A stretch of DNA of 64,000 nucleotides from Paenibacillus farraposensis (GCF_020736845.1 NZ_JAFFQR010000112.1:860911-924910), one strand, 5' to 3'; numbered from the stretch's first letter, positions 1-10,947 are shown. Made by a program: numbers and translations. The notes: generated by a model not told the origin, from the sequence alone.

Positions 1-813
1 AAATTCAAGTGTGGTCAAAATATATCCGAGACGCTCACCTACGTCATATCGGGTGCCTTCAAAGTCATAAGCGTAGACGCGTTCGCTCTGATTCAGCTTT
101 TGGATGGCATCCGTCAGCTGAATTTCGCCGCCAGCACCTTTTTCCTGAAGATCAAGATATTTGAAAATTTTCGGCGAGAACACGTAGCGGCCCATAATCG
201 CCAAGTCGGATGGCGCTGTGCCCGGAGCCGGTTTTTCTATAAAATTGTTTACTCGGTACAAGCGTCCGTCCTGTTGATCCGGTTCGATGATGCCGTAGCG
301 GTTCGTGAATTCCTGCGGAACCCGCTGCACGCCGATCACGGAATTTTGTGTTTCCTCATATTGATCCATGAGCTGGCGCAGGCAAGGTGTCTGGCCTGTT
401 ACGATATCATCGCCCAGCAATACACCGAATGGCTCGTCCCCGATAAAACGTCTGGCGCACCATACCGCATGTCCAAGACCTTTGGGTTCTTTCTGGCGAA
501 TGTAGTGAATTTCCACTCCAGAAGAGCGCTGTACTTCTTCCAAAAGCTTCAGCTTGCCGTCCTCCAAAAGTCTTGATTCCAGCTCAAATGCGTTGTCAAA
601 GTGATCCTCAATCGCACGTTTGCCTTTACCCGTAACGATAATGATGTCCTCAATACCGGAAGCAATCGCTTCTTCGACAATATATTGAATCGTAGGCTTA
701 TTGATGATTGGAAGCATTTCCTTTGGCATTGCTTTGGTCGCAGGAAGGAAGCGTGTACCTAGTCCTGCTGCTGGAATAATGGCCTTTTTCACTCTCTTCA
801 TCATCGCACTCAT
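1..813 (-). CDS. galU: UTP--glucose-1-phosphate uridylyltransferase, 3' end outside window
   Basis: This enzyme makes UDP-glucose from UTP and glucose-1-phosphate in the cytoplasm and feeds exopolysaccharide and wall polymer synthesis. The visible 271 residues begin with the nucleotidyltransferase signature [19 protein letters not shown], followed by [14 protein letters not shown] and an IEKP motif near the middle. The family is about 290 residues, so only a short C-terminal part is lost at the window edge. Three in-frame ATGs lie at 813, 804 and 801. AAGGAG sits one base before the first and about 10 bases before the second, so 804 is a realistic alternative start. It lies 30 bases after the kinase gene and is probably co-transcribed with it in an exopolysaccharide operon. 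Confidence 0.93.
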   Translation of the reverse strand, partial: MSAMMKRVKKAIIPAAGLGTRFLPATKAMPKEMLPIINKPTIQYIVEEAIASGIEDIIIVTGKGKRAIEDHFDNAFELESRLLEDGKLKLLEEVQRSSGVEIHYIRQKEPKGLGHAVWCARRFIGDEPFGVLLGDDIVTGQTPCLRQLMDQYEETQNSVIGVQRVPQEFTNRYGIIEPDQQDGRLYRVNNFIEKPAPGTAPSDLAIMGRYVFSPKIFKYLDLQEKGAGGEIQLTDAIQKLNQSERVYAYDFEGTRYDVGERLGYILTTLEF

Positions 814-843
814 TCTCCTTGTTTCATTGAATTTTGGTGTTGC

Positions 844-1482
844 TTACTTCACCTGATTCATCACAATTCCAACCAGTGTCGCACCGGCCTGTTCCATGAG
901 TTGCTTGGTTTTGCGTAGATCATCGCGTCTGGTCCGGCCCTGTCTGGCGACGAGAATCACACCATCCGTCAAGCCCGCGATCAGGCGGGCATCCGTATAG
1001 TTCAGCGCTGGCGCAGAATCGAGCAGGATCATATCGTATTCACGTTTAAGCTCTTCCAGCAGTTCTCCCATGCGTTCGCTGCCCAGCAAATCTGCGGCGT
1101 TATACAAGGTGTCTCCACCTGGAACAACTGATATCTCCAGGCCTTCATGTCTAACAATGGATTTGGAAGAAGCGCCGCCGCGCAAATAAGCCGATAACCC
1201 CCCTGTATTCTCCATTCCGAACATCTCGTGTAGCGCCGGTTTATGCAGATTGCAATCCACCAAAGCCACCTTTTTGCCTTCCTGAGCAAAAGTAACCCCG
1301 ATATTGGCAAGCAGCGTGGTTTTACCCGCTCCGTTTTCCGGCGAGGTCAGCAGCAGGACCGTTCCACGGTCCTTTTGCCTGATGACCTGCTGCCGGATAT
1401 ATGTACGGAGGGAACGAAATGATTCGGAGATATACGACGAAGGATTGCTTTCTGTAATCAACAAGTCATTCAATCGCAGCAT
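844..1482 (-). CDS. CpsD/YveL-family tyrosine-protein kinase
   Basis: This is the cytoplasmic half of a bacterial tyrosine kinase pair that controls polysaccharide chain synthesis. The 212-residue protein has Walker A (ENGAGKTT, about residue 48), a Walker A' strand (VALVDCNLHKP) and Walker B (MILLDSAP). It overlaps the upstream YveK-like gene by 17 bases, so the two are probably translationally coupled. The C-terminus stops at IVMNQVK and lacks the tyrosine-rich tail that is normally autophosphorylated in this family. Either the tail is dispensable here or phosphate goes to other substrates. The family assignment is secure; the functional consequence is inference. Confidence 0.9.
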   Translation of the reverse strand: MLRLNDLLITESNPSSYISESFRSLRTYIRQQVIRQKDRGTVLLLTSPENGAGKTTLLANIGVTFAQEGKKVALVDCNLHKPALHEMFGMENTGGLSAYLRGGASSKSIVRHEGLEISVVPGGDTLYNAADLLGSERMGELLEELKREYDMILLDSAPALNYTDARLIAGLTDGVILVARQGRTRRDDLRKTKQLMEQAGATLVGIVMNQVK

Positions 1483-2209
1483 ATTTACGCTCCCCTACCC
1501 GTTCTTTGGAATTTCCAATTGTCCCGTCGATGTCCTTCTTGCGAATGACCGGAATCGATGCAATCACTGAAAGACCGATATCTGCATCCGCTTCTTTTTC
1601 CGATTGCAGAGTTCCGTTAATACTTTCCAGAAACACAATCGTGCCCAGCGCAATCATCAGCGATACAAGAAAGCTAATTGCAATATTCATGAGCGGATTT
1701 CCATTAGTCGGGTCAGGATGGACCTGCGGGTCCGCTTCATTCAAAATTTTCACATTATTTAATCCCATCAGCCCCGGAACCGTCTGCACGAACTTCTGAG
1801 CTACCGCATTGACAATAGCAGCGGCCTGTGAATAGCTCCCTGCCTCAAATGTCAAGCCAATAACCTGGCTTTTATCCGAGGATTTAATCTGGAGCTTTTC
1901 GACCAACTTTTGCTGCGTCAAACCAAATTCCGGATGAGTTGCTACGACAGCCTCCATAATTTTGGGTGAAGTGAGAATTTGCTTGTAGCTTTCCACCAAA
2001 TTAAGACTTGTGTTGACGTCGTTCAGATTGTTGCTTCCCTGCTTGGCGGAAATGTGGTTAATCAGCAGCTGGCTTGAAGCAGAATAGACTGGCTTTACGA
2101 CAATGCCGCTCACAATGTAAGTCGTTACACATGAGAGCAAGACAAAAATCGCAATCAGCCACAATCTTCTTTTGATCAGGACCAGATAATCCAAAATGGT
2201 TTTCTCCAC
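1466..2209 (-). CDS. YveK/Wzz-type capsular polysaccharide chain-length modulator
   Basis: This 247-residue membrane protein is the transmembrane activator partner of the CpsD-like kinase. It has an N-terminal membrane segment (about residues 15-38), an extracytoplasmic Wzz-type region, a proline-rich PQVHPDPTNGNP motif typical of polysaccharide co-polymerases, and a second membrane segment (about 172-195). The start is GTG at 2209, placed 7 bases after a strong GGAGG. It is the first gene of the minus-strand run yveK-cpsD-galU. A possible promoter of the form TTGTTA-N17-AGATAA can be read just upstream near 2245-2270, but it is weak. Confidence 0.88.
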   Translation of the reverse strand: MEKTILDYLVLIKRRLWLIAIFVLLSCVTTYIVSGIVVKPVYSASSQLLINHISAKQGSNNLNDVNTSLNLVESYKQILTSPKIMEAVVATHPEFGLTQQKLVEKLQIKSSDKSQVIGLTFEAGSYSQAAAIVNAVAQKFVQTVPGLMGLNNVKILNEADPQVHPDPTNGNPLMNIAISFLVSLMIALGTIVFLESINGTLQSEKEADADIGLSVIASIPVIRKKDIDGTIGNSKERVGERKYAAIE

Positions 2210-2403
2210 AAAAATCCTCCCTCCTGTACAATTTCTCTTCTTATCTTAAGTATGACTTTATTGTAACAATCTGCTTTGTGGACGACATGGAACCGAATGT
2301 CACTTTCTCCCTCACCAGAGAGGAAGGGGAATGTATACTTTGGGATACGGCATGGTATACTTTTGTACCATTTTTTGTCGATATTGCCGAAAAAGAAATC
2401 GAG

Positions 2404-2447
2404 AAAAAGCCCCAAAACCACCGAAATTGGTGATTTTGGGGCTTTTT
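2404..2447 (-). terminator. Bidirectional-looking intrinsic terminator after the response regulator gene
   Basis: A long hairpin pairs AAAAGCCCCAAAA (2405-2417) with TTTTGGGGCTTTT (2434-2446), extended by CACC/GGTG around a short loop, with A/T runs on both sides. It lies 50 bases past the stop of the minus-strand regulator gene and separates the two-component system from the exopolysaccharide operon. Confidence 0.85.
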
Positions 2448-2495
2448 CTGCTGCTTGCACGCGAACGTGTGGCGCAGCTTGATGAAGTCAGCGCA

Positions 2496-3134
2496 TCATA
2501 CCATGTTGGTTGGCTCGTACTTCGCCAGGCCAATGGCATTGGCATACAATGCTGCCTGCGTACGATCGGCCAGCCGCAGCTTGGCCAGAATCTGACTGAC
2601 ATGTTTTTTGACAGTAAACTCACTGATAAATAACCGGGATGCAATTTCACGATTGCAGGCGCCCTGCCCCAGCTCGACCAACACTTCCTTCTCCTTCGGT
2701 GTCAGATCGTCTGTCAGGTTGCCTGCATCCTCACGCAGCTTATTTTCTAGAATAGCCGGATCATAATATTTGCGTCCTTTGTTGACAAGGTGAATCGCGT
2801 AAATTAGTTCCTCAGGCAAAGCCTCCTTAAGTACATAACCGTCCACGGAAGCTTCCTCCGCTTTCAGAAAATCTTCACGTGTTGCAGAAGAGGTCAGCAA
2901 AATAAATTTGCTTCTGAACCCGCGCCCGCGTGCAACCTTGATAATATCCAGGCCCGATTCATCGGCTAGCTTCAAATCCAGCAGCACCAGGTCTGGATCT
3001 GTTTCCTCAATCACTACAAGCGCCTCCTGTTGATTCTTGGCCTCTCCCGCAAACTGAACATTGGGCTGCATAGATATAACTGCAGCTAGTCCTTTTCGTA
3101 CTAAAGGATGATCATCGACAATGACAATTTTCAT
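2496..3134 (-). CDS. NarL/FixJ-family response regulator (LuxR-type HTH)
   Basis: This 212-residue protein has an N-terminal receiver domain with acidic pair D7-D8 and the phosphoacceptor D53 in LVLLDLKLADESG. A C-terminal LuxR-type helix-turn-helix (LTPKEKEVLVEL through EIASRLFISEFTVKKHVSQIL, about residues 143-190) would bind DNA after phosphorylation. It follows the sensor kinase gene by 116 bases and both end at the terminator near 2404, so the pair forms one unit. The target is unknown. The exopolysaccharide operon immediately downstream is an obvious candidate, by position only. Confidence 0.92.
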   Translation of the reverse strand: MKIVIVDDHPLVRKGLAAVISMQPNVQFAGEAKNQQEALVVIEETDPDLVLLDLKLADESGLDIIKVARGRGFRSKFILLTSSATREDFLKAEEASVDGYVLKEALPEELIYAIHLVNKGRKYYDPAILENKLREDAGNLTDDLTPKEKEVLVELGQGACNREIASRLFISEFTVKKHVSQILAKLRLADRTQAALYANAIGLAKYEPTNMV

Positions 3135-3250
3135 GATTCTGCCTCCTGTCTACAGTTCAGGATTTGCATAATCCCTATGTATCCGATTGTTACCGCAGAT
3201 TTTGTATTGCAGGATGTTCATATATGTTATTCGAGAATTTTACCAATCCC

Positions 3251-4888
3251 TTATTTATAGGCATTTACCGGAATAGACAATCGGATCTGTGTCCCTTCTC
3301 CGACTCGACTTGAAATATCAAATTCGCCTCCCATCGATTGAGCTAAATATTGCATATTCATCATACCCAGGCCTCCGCCTGTTCTGACCGCCTCACCTCC
3401 TGCTACTAATCTCGCCGTTTCAAACCCTACTCCGTCGTCATGTATAGACAGTCTGATCACTATGGGCGTCAATTTTAATTTCACATCAATACGCTTGGCC
3501 AATCCATGCCGGATGGCGTTTCCCGCCGCTTCGGAAATAATGCGGAACAAAGCCTTTTGGTATAAATACGGTAGAGAATAATGATCGCCATGAATATCAA
3601 AATCAATTTGGATATGGTTCAGCTTGGAGAGTGTATGCAGATGGCTTTTCACCGTCCCTAACCAGGTTAAGCCTCCGCTTTTTTTCGAGCTCAGGCTATG
3701 AATTGCCCCTTTCAGCTCTCTGACCGCTTGGTTGGCCGATTGCTGTATGAGCTCAATTTGTTCCTCCACCTGCTCCTTAGGCTGATGACACCAGGTTTGC
3801 CGGAGAGAATGTGTCGCGTACACAATGCCAAAAAGGCTTTGTGACACATTATCATGCATTTCATTCGCAATCCGGTTCTGCTCGTTCCTTACAATCAGCT
3901 GACTTTCAATACGCTCCAGCTCGTAACGCTCCAGAAACCCAGCGCTCAGCTCGGCCAAGAATATGAGCTGCTGCACGAGCCAGCGTCTTCCTGTCAGGCT
4001 TTGATCCGGACCCAGCTGGAGACCGATCGTCGCTACAAAGCGAGTCGTCATCGGTACAGTGATCATCAGAAAATCGCCCCATTCCGGCAGATGTCTGAAA
4101 AATGGCTCACGCTCTTCCCTGAATTCCTTCTGATAATTCCCCAGCACTTCGAAGAGCTGCTCCTCTTCCTCTACCGTCCAGCCTGTCTGGCTGCTTTCCG
4201 GCGCATCCTCCTCCTGGCTATCCAGCCAGAAAAATGCACGACTCTGCTTCGTCAGCTTAACGGTATAGTCCGAAATAACCTGTCCCAGATTCAAAGCCTC
4301 ATTGTGACTGGTCGTCTCCATGATGTGGTAAATCGACTTGATATGATCCATTGTCTCATTGGCTTGTTCCTTGGCCACCTTCAGTTCGTCTTTCATGACA
4401 CCAATGACCTGCATCGCCATCATGGTCACAATCAATACCAGAAACAAATCGGTATTCTGTGATACAAGATCCCACAAAAAATATTGACCTGGTGTAAAAA
4501 AGATATAACAAAATGTGAGAACCAAGACGATATAAGAAACGAGGAGGGTCCAACTGTACCTCATAGATAGGTGGGAGCAGGCTACCAACATAGGGGTAAT
4601 GACATACCATTTGAACGGACTATCCATACCTCCCGTCGGGAACAGCAGCAAAATAATCCCTGCGGTTTCTAGCGCAATACTGCACTTCAAGACCAGATCA
4701 TGAAGTCTGAAATTGCGGTAAACCCACGTAAATAATGTAACAGAAAAAAATAGAAATACAATCAGTAAAAGCTTCTGCCACACGATTAATCTGGATGGCT
4801 CGAACAGAAAAAAAAGTGATGTTAATGATAACGATACATAACGGTACAAGAAAATCATTTTGTCTTCTGCTGACTTCTTCAACTTCAT
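3251..4888 (-). CDS. Membrane sensor histidine kinase (HisKA_3 class)
   Basis: This 545-residue kinase is the likely partner of the adjacent LuxR-type regulator. The first about 165 residues hold several hydrophobic segments, probably five or six membrane helices with little extracellular mass. A cytoplasmic GAF-like region follows. The dimerisation/phosphoacceptor motif NEMHDNVSQSLFG (His near residue 345) and the ATP-binding motifs NAIRHG, DDGVGF and GGGLGMMNM are all present. With so little outside the membrane the signal is probably sensed in or at the membrane or in the cytoplasm; this is inference. The start ATG at 4888 has AGGGTG upstream. Confidence 0.9.
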   Translation of the reverse strand: MKLKKSAEDKMIFLYRYVSLSLTSLFFLFEPSRLIVWQKLLLIVFLFFSVTLFTWVYRNFRLHDLVLKCSIALETAGIILLLFPTGGMDSPFKWYVITPMLVACSHLSMRYSWTLLVSYIVLVLTFCYIFFTPGQYFLWDLVSQNTDLFLVLIVTMMAMQVIGVMKDELKVAKEQANETMDHIKSIYHIMETTSHNEALNLGQVISDYTVKLTKQSRAFFWLDSQEEDAPESSQTGWTVEEEEQLFEVLGNYQKEFREEREPFFRHLPEWGDFLMITVPMTTRFVATIGLQLGPDQSLTGRRWLVQQLIFLAELSAGFLERYELERIESQLIVRNEQNRIANEMHDNVSQSLFGIVYATHSLRQTWCHQPKEQVEEQIELIQQSANQAVRELKGAIHSLSSKKSGGLTWLGTVKSHLHTLSKLNHIQIDFDIHGDHYSLPYLYQKALFRIISEAAGNAIRHGLAKRIDVKLKLTPIVIRLSIHDDGVGFETARLVAGGEAVRTGGGLGMMNMQYLAQSMGGEFDISSRVGEGTQIRLSIPVNAYK

Positions 4889-4923
4889 CCTGTCACCCTA
4901 TTCTGTGTTTTGAAGGGACGATG

Positions 4924-4953
4924 GGTATACTAAAAAAATCATAACCAATCCAA
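4924..4953 (-). promoter_or_regulatory. Candidate promoter of the two-component system
   Basis: On the minus strand TTGGAT (4953-4948) and TATACC (4929-4924) are separated by 18 bases, about 40 bases before the kinase start. A further TTGACA lies near 5075 with a poor -10. The rest of 4889-5110 is AT-rich and shows no gene. Confidence 0.4.
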
Positions 4954-5111
4954 AAATAAATAACAAGACATAAACTCTAACGCAAGCAGTTAAATTCTAA
5001 AAAAATTGCTACTTTTTATGACATATTTATCGTTTCAGGAAAACAATCTGAGGGTAATGTCAGAATTCATGACGTTTGTCAAGGGAAAAAATTACACTTT
5101 CAATCAAACCC

Positions 5112-5170
5112 AAAAAGGGACTTGCTGGTACCACCGTGGTTATAACGGCGGTATGCAGCAAGTCCTTTTT
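5112..5170 (-). terminator. Strong intrinsic terminator after glutamate synthase
   Basis: A near-perfect hairpin pairs AAAAAGG-ACTTGCTG with CAGCAAGT-CCTTTTT and continues inward as TACCGCCGT against ACGGTGGTA (one wobble) with the loop TATAACC. Runs of T occur on both strands. It sits 22 bases after the gltB stop. Confidence 0.88.
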
Positions 5171-5191
5171 TAACAAGCTTGATCGGTTTCA

Positions 5192-8100
5192 TTAGCCTCC
5201 GGTACGCGCCAATTCGCGCATACTAGCCTCAAATGCCGCCAGCAGAGCCTCATCCCCGCTCAAGCCAGTTGCCTCTTCTTTTTGTATCTGTTCAATCATA
5301 CGCTTATAGTCCTTTGGAATCACTCGTACAAACTGCTGCACAGCAGTCTGCCAGTCACCCAAAATGCGCTGTCCCACTTCACTGCCCGTGTAAGTAACAT
5401 GGCGCTGAATCAAGCCGCGCAACTCCGCTGCTTCCGCAGGGTCTTCTACACCCTCCAGCAGCACCATTTCCAGATTACAACGGTTCAGGAACGTTCCCTC
5501 AGGGTCATAGACATATGCAATTCCTCCAGACATCCCGGCTCCAAAATTCCGCCCGGTTCCACCCAGAACAACTACACGCCCGCCCGTCATATATTCACAG
5601 CCATGATCGCCAACGCCCTCGACCACAACACGTGCCCCGGAATTCCGCACAGCAAAGCGCTCCCCGGCAATTCCGCTAATATAGGCTTCCCCGCTGGTTG
5701 CTCCATACAAGGCTGTATTCCCAATAATAATGTTCTCTTCTGCCTTAAAGGTCGCTTTGTGGGGTTTTCTCACGATGACCTTACCACCGGATAGTCCTTT
5801 GCCGACATAGTCATTGCTGTCGCCTTCCACACTCAGTGTAATGCCTTTCGGAATAAACGCGCCGAAGCTCTGGCCCGCCGATCCAATGAAATTAAAGCGG
5901 ATTGTATCTTCCGGTAGACCTGTAGCCCCATATTTGCGAGTAACCTCGCTGCCCAAAATTGTACCTACTGCCCGATTGACATTCGTTATAGGCATGGTTC
6001 CCTCGACAGGCGTTCCGTGCTTCAGTGCCTCTGCAGCCATCGGTACAAGTCTCTGCATATCGAGTGTCTCTTCCAGGCCGTGGTTTTGACGTTGTACACG
6101 ATAACGTACACTTCCGTCTTCCAACTCAGGAGTATGCAGCAGCAGACTCAAGTCGATCCCCTTTTTCTTCCAGTGTGAATCAGCGTTTGCTGCATCCAGA
6201 CAATCCGTACGTCCGATCATTTCCTGAATCGTCCGGAAGCCCAGCCCCGCCATAATTTCACGGACATCTTCCGCGATAAAACGCATAAAATTCACCACAT
6301 GGGCAGGATCACCCACATAATTTTTGCGCAGCTCCGGATTCTGCGTAGCCACACCTACCGGACATGTATCCATTTGGCATACGCGCATCATAACACAGCC
6401 CAATGCCACGAGTGGCGCTGTAGAGAAGCCGTATTCTTCTGCACCCAGCAGGGCAGCTACCACCAAATCGCGACCAGACAGCATCTTGCCATCGGTCTCC
6501 AGCACTACGCGGTCGCGCAGGTTGTTCAGCATCAGCGTCTGATGTGTCTCAGCCAAACCCAGTTCCCAAGGCATACCCGCATGACGGATGGAGCCTTGCG
6601 GGGAAGCGCCTGTACCGCCGTCATAGCCGCTGACCAGAATAATGTCAGCCCGCCCTTTGGCTACCCCTGTAGCAATCGTGCCTACGCCTGCCTCAGACAC
6701 CAGCTTCACGTTAATGTCTGCACGCGGATTGGCGTTTTTGAGATCATAGATCAGCTCCGCCAAATCCTCGATCGAATATATGTCGTGATGCGGCGGTGGT
6801 GAAATCAAGCCTACGCCTGGCGTGGAGCCGCGTACCTCAGCGACCCAAGGGTATACCTTGCGTCCCGGGAGTTGACCGCCTTCGCCCGGCTTTGCGCCCT
6901 GCGCCATTTTGATCTGAATCTCGTCGGCATTCACCAGGTAATTCGACGTTACGCCGAATCGGCCAGATGCTACTTGCTTGATCGAACTGCGACGAGAATC
7001 GCCATTGGCGTCCGGTACGAAACGTGCAGGGTTCTCTCCGCCCTCACCCGTATTACTCTTGCCGCCGATGCGGTTCATCGCAATCGCTAAATCTTCATGC
7101 GCTTCCTGACTGATGGAGCCAAAAGACATCGCTCCTGTTTTAAAGCGGCGCATAATCGATGCTGCAGATTCCACTTCATCCAGCGGCACAGGCTCACCGG
7201 CAGGCTTCAATTGAAGCATGGAGCGGATCGTCAAATGCTGCTCAGTTTCACCCTGCACCAGCTTGGCGTATTTCTTGTAAAGCTCGTAATCACCCGCGCG
7301 AACCGACTGCTGTAGCAAATGCACCGTTTGCGGGTTAAACAAATGCTCCTCCCCGTCGTTACGCCATTGGTAATCGCCGCCCGAATCCAGCACCTTGTCA
7401 TTGCCGTCCTTGTCGGTAAAGGCACGGTTATGGTGGGCCAGCGCTTCCATCGTCACTTCCTCCAGCCCAATACCGCCAATGCGGGAAGGCGTCCAGGTAA
7501 AGTAACGGTCTACAAAATCCTGCTTCAGACCTACAGCCTCGAAAATTTGCGCTCCACGGTAAGACTGAATGGTGGAAATCCCCATTTTGGACAATATTTT
7601 TACGACACCCTTCGTTGTCGCTTTAATATAATTTTTAACTGCCTTTTCATGTGAAATACCGCGCAGCAAGCCCTGCTGAATCATGACATCCAGCGTCTCA
7701 AAAGCCAGATACGGATTCACCGCACTTACGCCGTAGCCAAGCAGCACTGCATAATGGTGAACATCTCTCGGCTCCCCGGACTCCAGCAAAATGCTTACAC
7801 GTGTGCGTGTGCCCTGCTTGATCAGATGGTGATGCAGGCTGGAAACAGCCAGCAACGCCGGAATGGCCGCATTCTCTGCATCCACTCCACGGTCGGACAA
7901 AATCAGGATGTTATGTCCCTTATCAATGACACGGTCAGCCGCCTCGAACAGTACTTCCAGTGCCTTCCGCAAGCCTTCGGCGCCTTCCTTGGCTTCAAAA
8001 AAGATCGGAATCGTCATCGACTTGAAGCCCGGACGGTGTACATGACGAATTTTGGCAAAATCCTCATTGGACAGCACCGGCGATTCCAAACGAATCTGAC

Positions 8101-9790
8101 GGCAGCTTTCCGGCTCCGGATGCAGCAAATTGCGCTCAGGTCCAATCATAGTTGCCGTTGACGTTACAATCTCTTCACGAATGGCATCAATCGGCGGATT
8201 GGTAACTTGGGCAAACATTTGCTTGAAATAATTGTACAAACGCTGCGGACGATCAGACAGCACCGCAAGCGGAGCATCGTACCCCATCGAGCCAATCGGC
8301 TCTGCGCCTGTAAGTGCCATCGGCTCCAGAATCTTACGCAGTTCTTCAAATGTATATCCAAAAGCAAGCTGCAACTGGTTTACATTTTCGTGCTTCGGCT
8401 CCGGCTGCTCCAATGCCTCCGGCAATTCATCCAGGTCAATCAAATGCTCATCCAGCCATTCCTGATAAGGCTCCTCAGAAGCGATACGTTCCTTCAATCC
8501 TTCGTCAGAAACGATTCGCCCTTCCTGGGTATCAACCAGGAGCATCCGGCCCGGACGGAGACGGTCCTTATACAGCACATTCTCGGGAGCGATATCTAGT
8601 ACGCCCGCCTCGGAAGAAAGTGCGATCAGGTCGTCCTTGGTTACATAGTAGCGAGCAGGACGCAAGCCGTTACGGTCGAGAATCGCTCCGATTTGGATGC
8701 CGTCCGTAAACGCCATCGCAGCAGGGCCGTCCCACGGCTCCATCATGGTGCTATGATATTCATAAAATGCCCGCTTCTTCGGGTCCATGCTCTCATGCTT
8801 GTTCCAGGGCTCCGGCACCATCATCATAGCTACATGAGGCAGGGATCGTCCACTCAGATACAGAAACTCCAGTGTATTATCAAACATGGCTGTATCTGAA
8901 CCATCTGGGTTGATCACCGGTTTTACCTTCCCGATATCTTCGCCAAATGCTTCACTTTCGAACTGTGTCTGACGCGCATGCATCCAGTTCACGTTGCCGC
9001 GCATGGTATTAATTTCTCCGTTATGAATCATAAAACGGTAAGGATGGGCACGGTCCCAGCTAGGGAACGTATTCGTGCTAAAACGGGAATGAACCAGCGC
9101 AATTGCCGATGTCACACGCTCATCCTGCAAATCCAGATAAAATTTGCCCACCTGCTCGGTTGTCAGCATTCCCTTGTATACAACCTTGCGGCATGACAAG
9201 CTCGGAATATAGAACGATTCACCTTTCGGGTCCTCTTCGTTATAACGAATCGCAAGCTCTGCACGTTTACGAATCACATACAGTTTCCGTTCAAAGTCCA
9301 GATCTTCCTTCAAATCGCTACTGCGGCCGATGAACACCTGACGCACGCCCGGCTTGGCCGCTTTTGCCGATTTACCCAACATTTCGTCATAAGTCGGAAC
9401 ATCGCGAAAGCCCAAACAATTTTGGCCCTCATCCATGATGATCTCTTTGAGCTTTTGCTCATGTGCCTCACGAACTTTGGGATCATTGGATACAAAAAGC
9501 ATGCCTACACCGTAATGTCCAGCCTTTGGCAGCTTGAAGCCTAATCGCTCCGCTTCCTCTTGGAAAAACAGATGGGGCACCTGAATCATAATCCCCGCTC
9601 CGTCACCGGAATTCGGTTCGCTGCCCTGACCACCCCGATGCTCCATATTGACGAGCATGGTCAAAGCCTGACTTACAATATCATGCGATGGTTTTCCCTT
9701 GATGTGAGCAACAAAGCCCATGCCGCAGGCATCTTTTTCGAATTGGGGATCATATAGTCCCTGTTTGGGTGGTAAACCTGTCTGTCTCAT
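5192..9790 (-). CDS. gltB: Glutamate synthase large subunit
   Basis: This subunit transfers the amide of glutamine to 2-oxoglutarate in ammonia assimilation. ATG at 9790 is chosen, with AAAGG 10 bases upstream, giving 1532 residues. Cys22 in KDACGMGF then becomes the N-terminal nucleophile after a 21-residue propeptide is removed. The order is class-II glutaminase (22 to about 430), central domain, FMN-binding synthase domain with the 3Fe-4S cysteines [12 protein letters not shown], and the C-terminal GXGXG domain ([17 protein letters not shown]). It is monocistronic here. The small subunit gene gltD is not in the window, unlike the common gltBD arrangement. The longer in-frame extension to 9883 has no ribosome site and is not favoured. 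Confidence 0.96.
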   Translation of the reverse strand: MRQTGLPPKQGLYDPQFEKDACGMGFVAHIKGKPSHDIVSQALTMLVNMEHRGGQGSEPNSGDGAGIMIQVPHLFFQEEAERLGFKLPKAGHYGVGMLFVSNDPKVREAHEQKLKEIIMDEGQNCLGFRDVPTYDEMLGKSAKAAKPGVRQVFIGRSSDLKEDLDFERKLYVIRKRAELAIRYNEEDPKGESFYIPSLSCRKVVYKGMLTTEQVGKFYLDLQDERVTSAIALVHSRFSTNTFPSWDRAHPYRFMIHNGEINTMRGNVNWMHARQTQFESEAFGEDIGKVKPVINPDGSDTAMFDNTLEFLYLSGRSLPHVAMMMVPEPWNKHESMDPKKRAFYEYHSTMMEPWDGPAAMAFTDGIQIGAILDRNGLRPARYYVTKDDLIALSSEAGVLDIAPENVLYKDRLRPGRMLLVDTQEGRIVSDEGLKERIASEEPYQEWLDEHLIDLDELPEALEQPEPKHENVNQLQLAFGYTFEELRKILEPMALTGAEPIGSMGYDAPLAVLSDRPQRLYNYFKQMFAQVTNPPIDAIREEIVTSTATMIGPERNLLHPEPESCRQIRLESPVLSNEDFAKIRHVHRPGFKSMTIPIFFEAKEGAEGLRKALEVLFEAADRVIDKGHNILILSDRGVDAENAAIPALLAVSSLHHHLIKQGTRTRVSILLESGEPRDVHHYAVLLGYGVSAVNPYLAFETLDVMIQQGLLRGISHEKAVKNYIKATTKGVVKILSKMGISTIQSYRGAQIFEAVGLKQDFVDRYFTWTPSRIGGIGLEEVTMEALAHHNRAFTDKDGNDKVLDSGGDYQWRNDGEEHLFNPQTVHLLQQSVRAGDYELYKKYAKLVQGETEQHLTIRSMLQLKPAGEPVPLDEVESAASIMRRFKTGAMSFGSISQEAHEDLAIAMNRIGGKSNTGEGGENPARFVPDANGDSRRSSIKQVASGRFGVTSNYLVNADEIQIKMAQGAKPGEGGQLPGRKVYPWVAEVRGSTPGVGLISPPPHHDIYSIEDLAELIYDLKNANPRADINVKLVSEAGVGTIATGVAKGRADIILVSGYDGGTGASPQGSIRHAGMPWELGLAETHQTLMLNNLRDRVVLETDGKMLSGRDLVVAALLGAEEYGFSTAPLVALGCVMMRVCQMDTCPVGVATQNPELRKNYVGDPAHVVNFMRFIAEDVREIMAGLGFRTIQEMIGRTDCLDAANADSHWKKKGIDLSLLLHTPELEDGSVRYRVQRQNHGLEETLDMQRLVPMAAEALKHGTPVEGTMPITNVNRAVGTILGSEVTRKYGATGLPEDTIRFNFIGSAGQSFGAFIPKGITLSVEGDSNDYVGKGLSGGKVIVRKPHKATFKAEENIIIGNTALYGATSGEAYISGIAGERFAVRNSGARVVVEGVGDHGCEYMTGGRVVVLGGTGRNFGAGMSGGIAYVYDPEGTFLNRCNLEMVLLEGVEDPAEAAELRGLIQRHVTYTGSEVGQRILGDWQTAVQQFVRVIPKDYKRMIEQIQKEEATGLSGDEALLAAFEASMRELARTGG

Positions 9791-10022
9791 AGAACGCAAC
9801 CTTTCTGTTATAAAGTCATGCTGGCCTGAAATACAGGCGGCCGTATAGAAGACAGTGGCAACTAGAGGTGAATCAAAGAACAACTACGAGGAAAAGAGGA
9901 TAAAGCATATGACGTATTCAGGGCGGTACGGTCCGCCGAATGCGCATATTTTTCAATAATTATGCAATGGCTTGACTCAAAAAAACACGTCGGATCCACT
10001 GATGAATCTAATTAGTTCTATC

Positions 10023-10051
10023 ATTTTATCATTGACCTACCATGTTAGCAA
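10023..10051 (-). promoter_or_regulatory. Candidate gltB promoter
   Basis: On the minus strand TTGCTA (10051-10046) and TAAAAT (10028-10023) are 17 bases apart. The resulting leader of about 220 bases (9791-10015) contains an inverted repeat GGCGG-TACGGT-CCGCC near 9925-9942 flanked by ATTC/GAAT, which may be a leader hairpin. No clear TnrA box was seen. No gene is present in 9791-10263. Confidence 0.45.
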
Positions 10052-10154
10052 TTCAAAGTTTTTATAGTTGCGATAATAAATCTTTTACATTTCAGCATCA
10101 ACGCACCAATGCAAAAATATGCTATATTTATGTATAAATATTCATCTTATAAAA

Positions 10155-10192
10155 TCAGCCTTTTCTATTCCGCCTGGAACAGAAAAGGCTGA
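10155..10192 (-). terminator. Intrinsic terminator of the UPF0173 hydrolase gene
   Basis: TCAGCCTTTTCT and AGAAAAGGCTGA pair around TTCC-gcct-GGAA. On the minus strand the stem is followed by ATTTTATAAG, a modest U-tract. It lies about 70 bases past the stop of the gene at 10264. Confidence 0.75.
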
Positions 10193-10263
10193 CAAAGATG
10201 TCTTATAACAAATAGACGATCATGCATATTCCCGCAAATGCGGGCAAATTCAAGTATTCCGAA

Positions 10264-10947
10264 TTAAAATTCGAGGCTTTCGCCGGGCTTCAAGGCTTTC
10301 CCTTCAATTCCTTCTTTGTGCAGACGGTCACAGAAAGCATCTCCGTCTTGCTCAATACCTGGGAATGTATTGTAATGCACAGGTATCACGCGTTTTGCAC
10401 GCAACCATTTTGCTGCCAACAAGGCATCCTTTGGTCCCATCGTATAACAATCTCCAATGGGCAGTACCGCAGCATCAATGGAGTTGATTTCTCCAATGAG
10501 ACGCATATCGCCAAACAAGCCGGTATCGCCTGCATGGAAAAATGTTTTGCCTCCCATGGTTAGTAGAATTCCTGCCGGCTCTCCCATATATATCGTTTGT
10601 CCATCCACCTTCAAAGACGAACTGTGGAACGCAAGCGTGAATTTTACATGGAAGCCATCAAATTGATGACCACCGCCAGTGTTCATACCGTGAGCTTTGG
10701 CTCCGAGGGATGAACAATAATCAGCCAGTTCCGCCACTGCAATGACAGGGCAATCATTGCGTTTGGCAATTTCGACTGCATCCCCAAAATGGTCGGCATG
10801 ACCGTGTGTCAACAGCACCGCATCCACCTGAATATCCTCAGCCTGCACGACCGCTTTAGGATTCCCGGTCAAAAAAGGATCAATAATAATTCGTTTGCCC
10901 TCTGCTTCCACCAACACAACTGAATGTCCGTAATATGTGATTTTCAT
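10264..10947 (-). CDS. UPF0173 metallo-beta-lactamase-fold hydrolase
   Basis: This 227-residue cytoplasmic protein belongs to the YtkL-like UPF0173 family of metal-dependent hydrolases whose substrate is not known. It starts MKITYYGHSVVLVE, and the metal-binding motif HGHADHFGD (His, His, Asp, His) is intact near residue 49. Further metal ligands are visible in FFHAGDTG and the C-terminal PVHYNTFPG. It is a single gene with its own terminator. A second, distinct MBL-fold protein is encoded at 54056-54808 and begins similarly (MKITLIRNAT). Confidence 0.9.
   Translation of the reverse strand: MKITYYGHSVVLVEAEGKRIIIDPFLTGNPKAVVQAEDIQVDAVLLTHGHADHFGDAVEIAKRNDCPVIAVAELADYCSSLGAKAHGMNTGGGHQFDGFHVKFTLAFHSSSLKVDGQTIYMGEPAGILLTMGGKTFFHAGDTGLFGDMRLIGEINSIDAAVLPIGDCYTMGPKDALLAAKWLRAKRVIPVHYNTFPGIEQDGDAFCDRLHKEGIEGKALKPGESLEF

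Noticed and set aside
5112-5170. GGTGGTACC near the gltB terminator looks like a T-box core on the minus strand.
   Set aside because: It is part of a perfect hairpin that ends gltB. No specifier stem and no aminoacid-related gene follow; the next gene downstream is a sensor kinase 220 bases away.
5282-9757. Many plus-strand ORFs of 60-170 codons inside the gltB region.
   Set aside because: All lie opposite a gene with clear family motifs throughout; they lack ribosome sites and match nothing.
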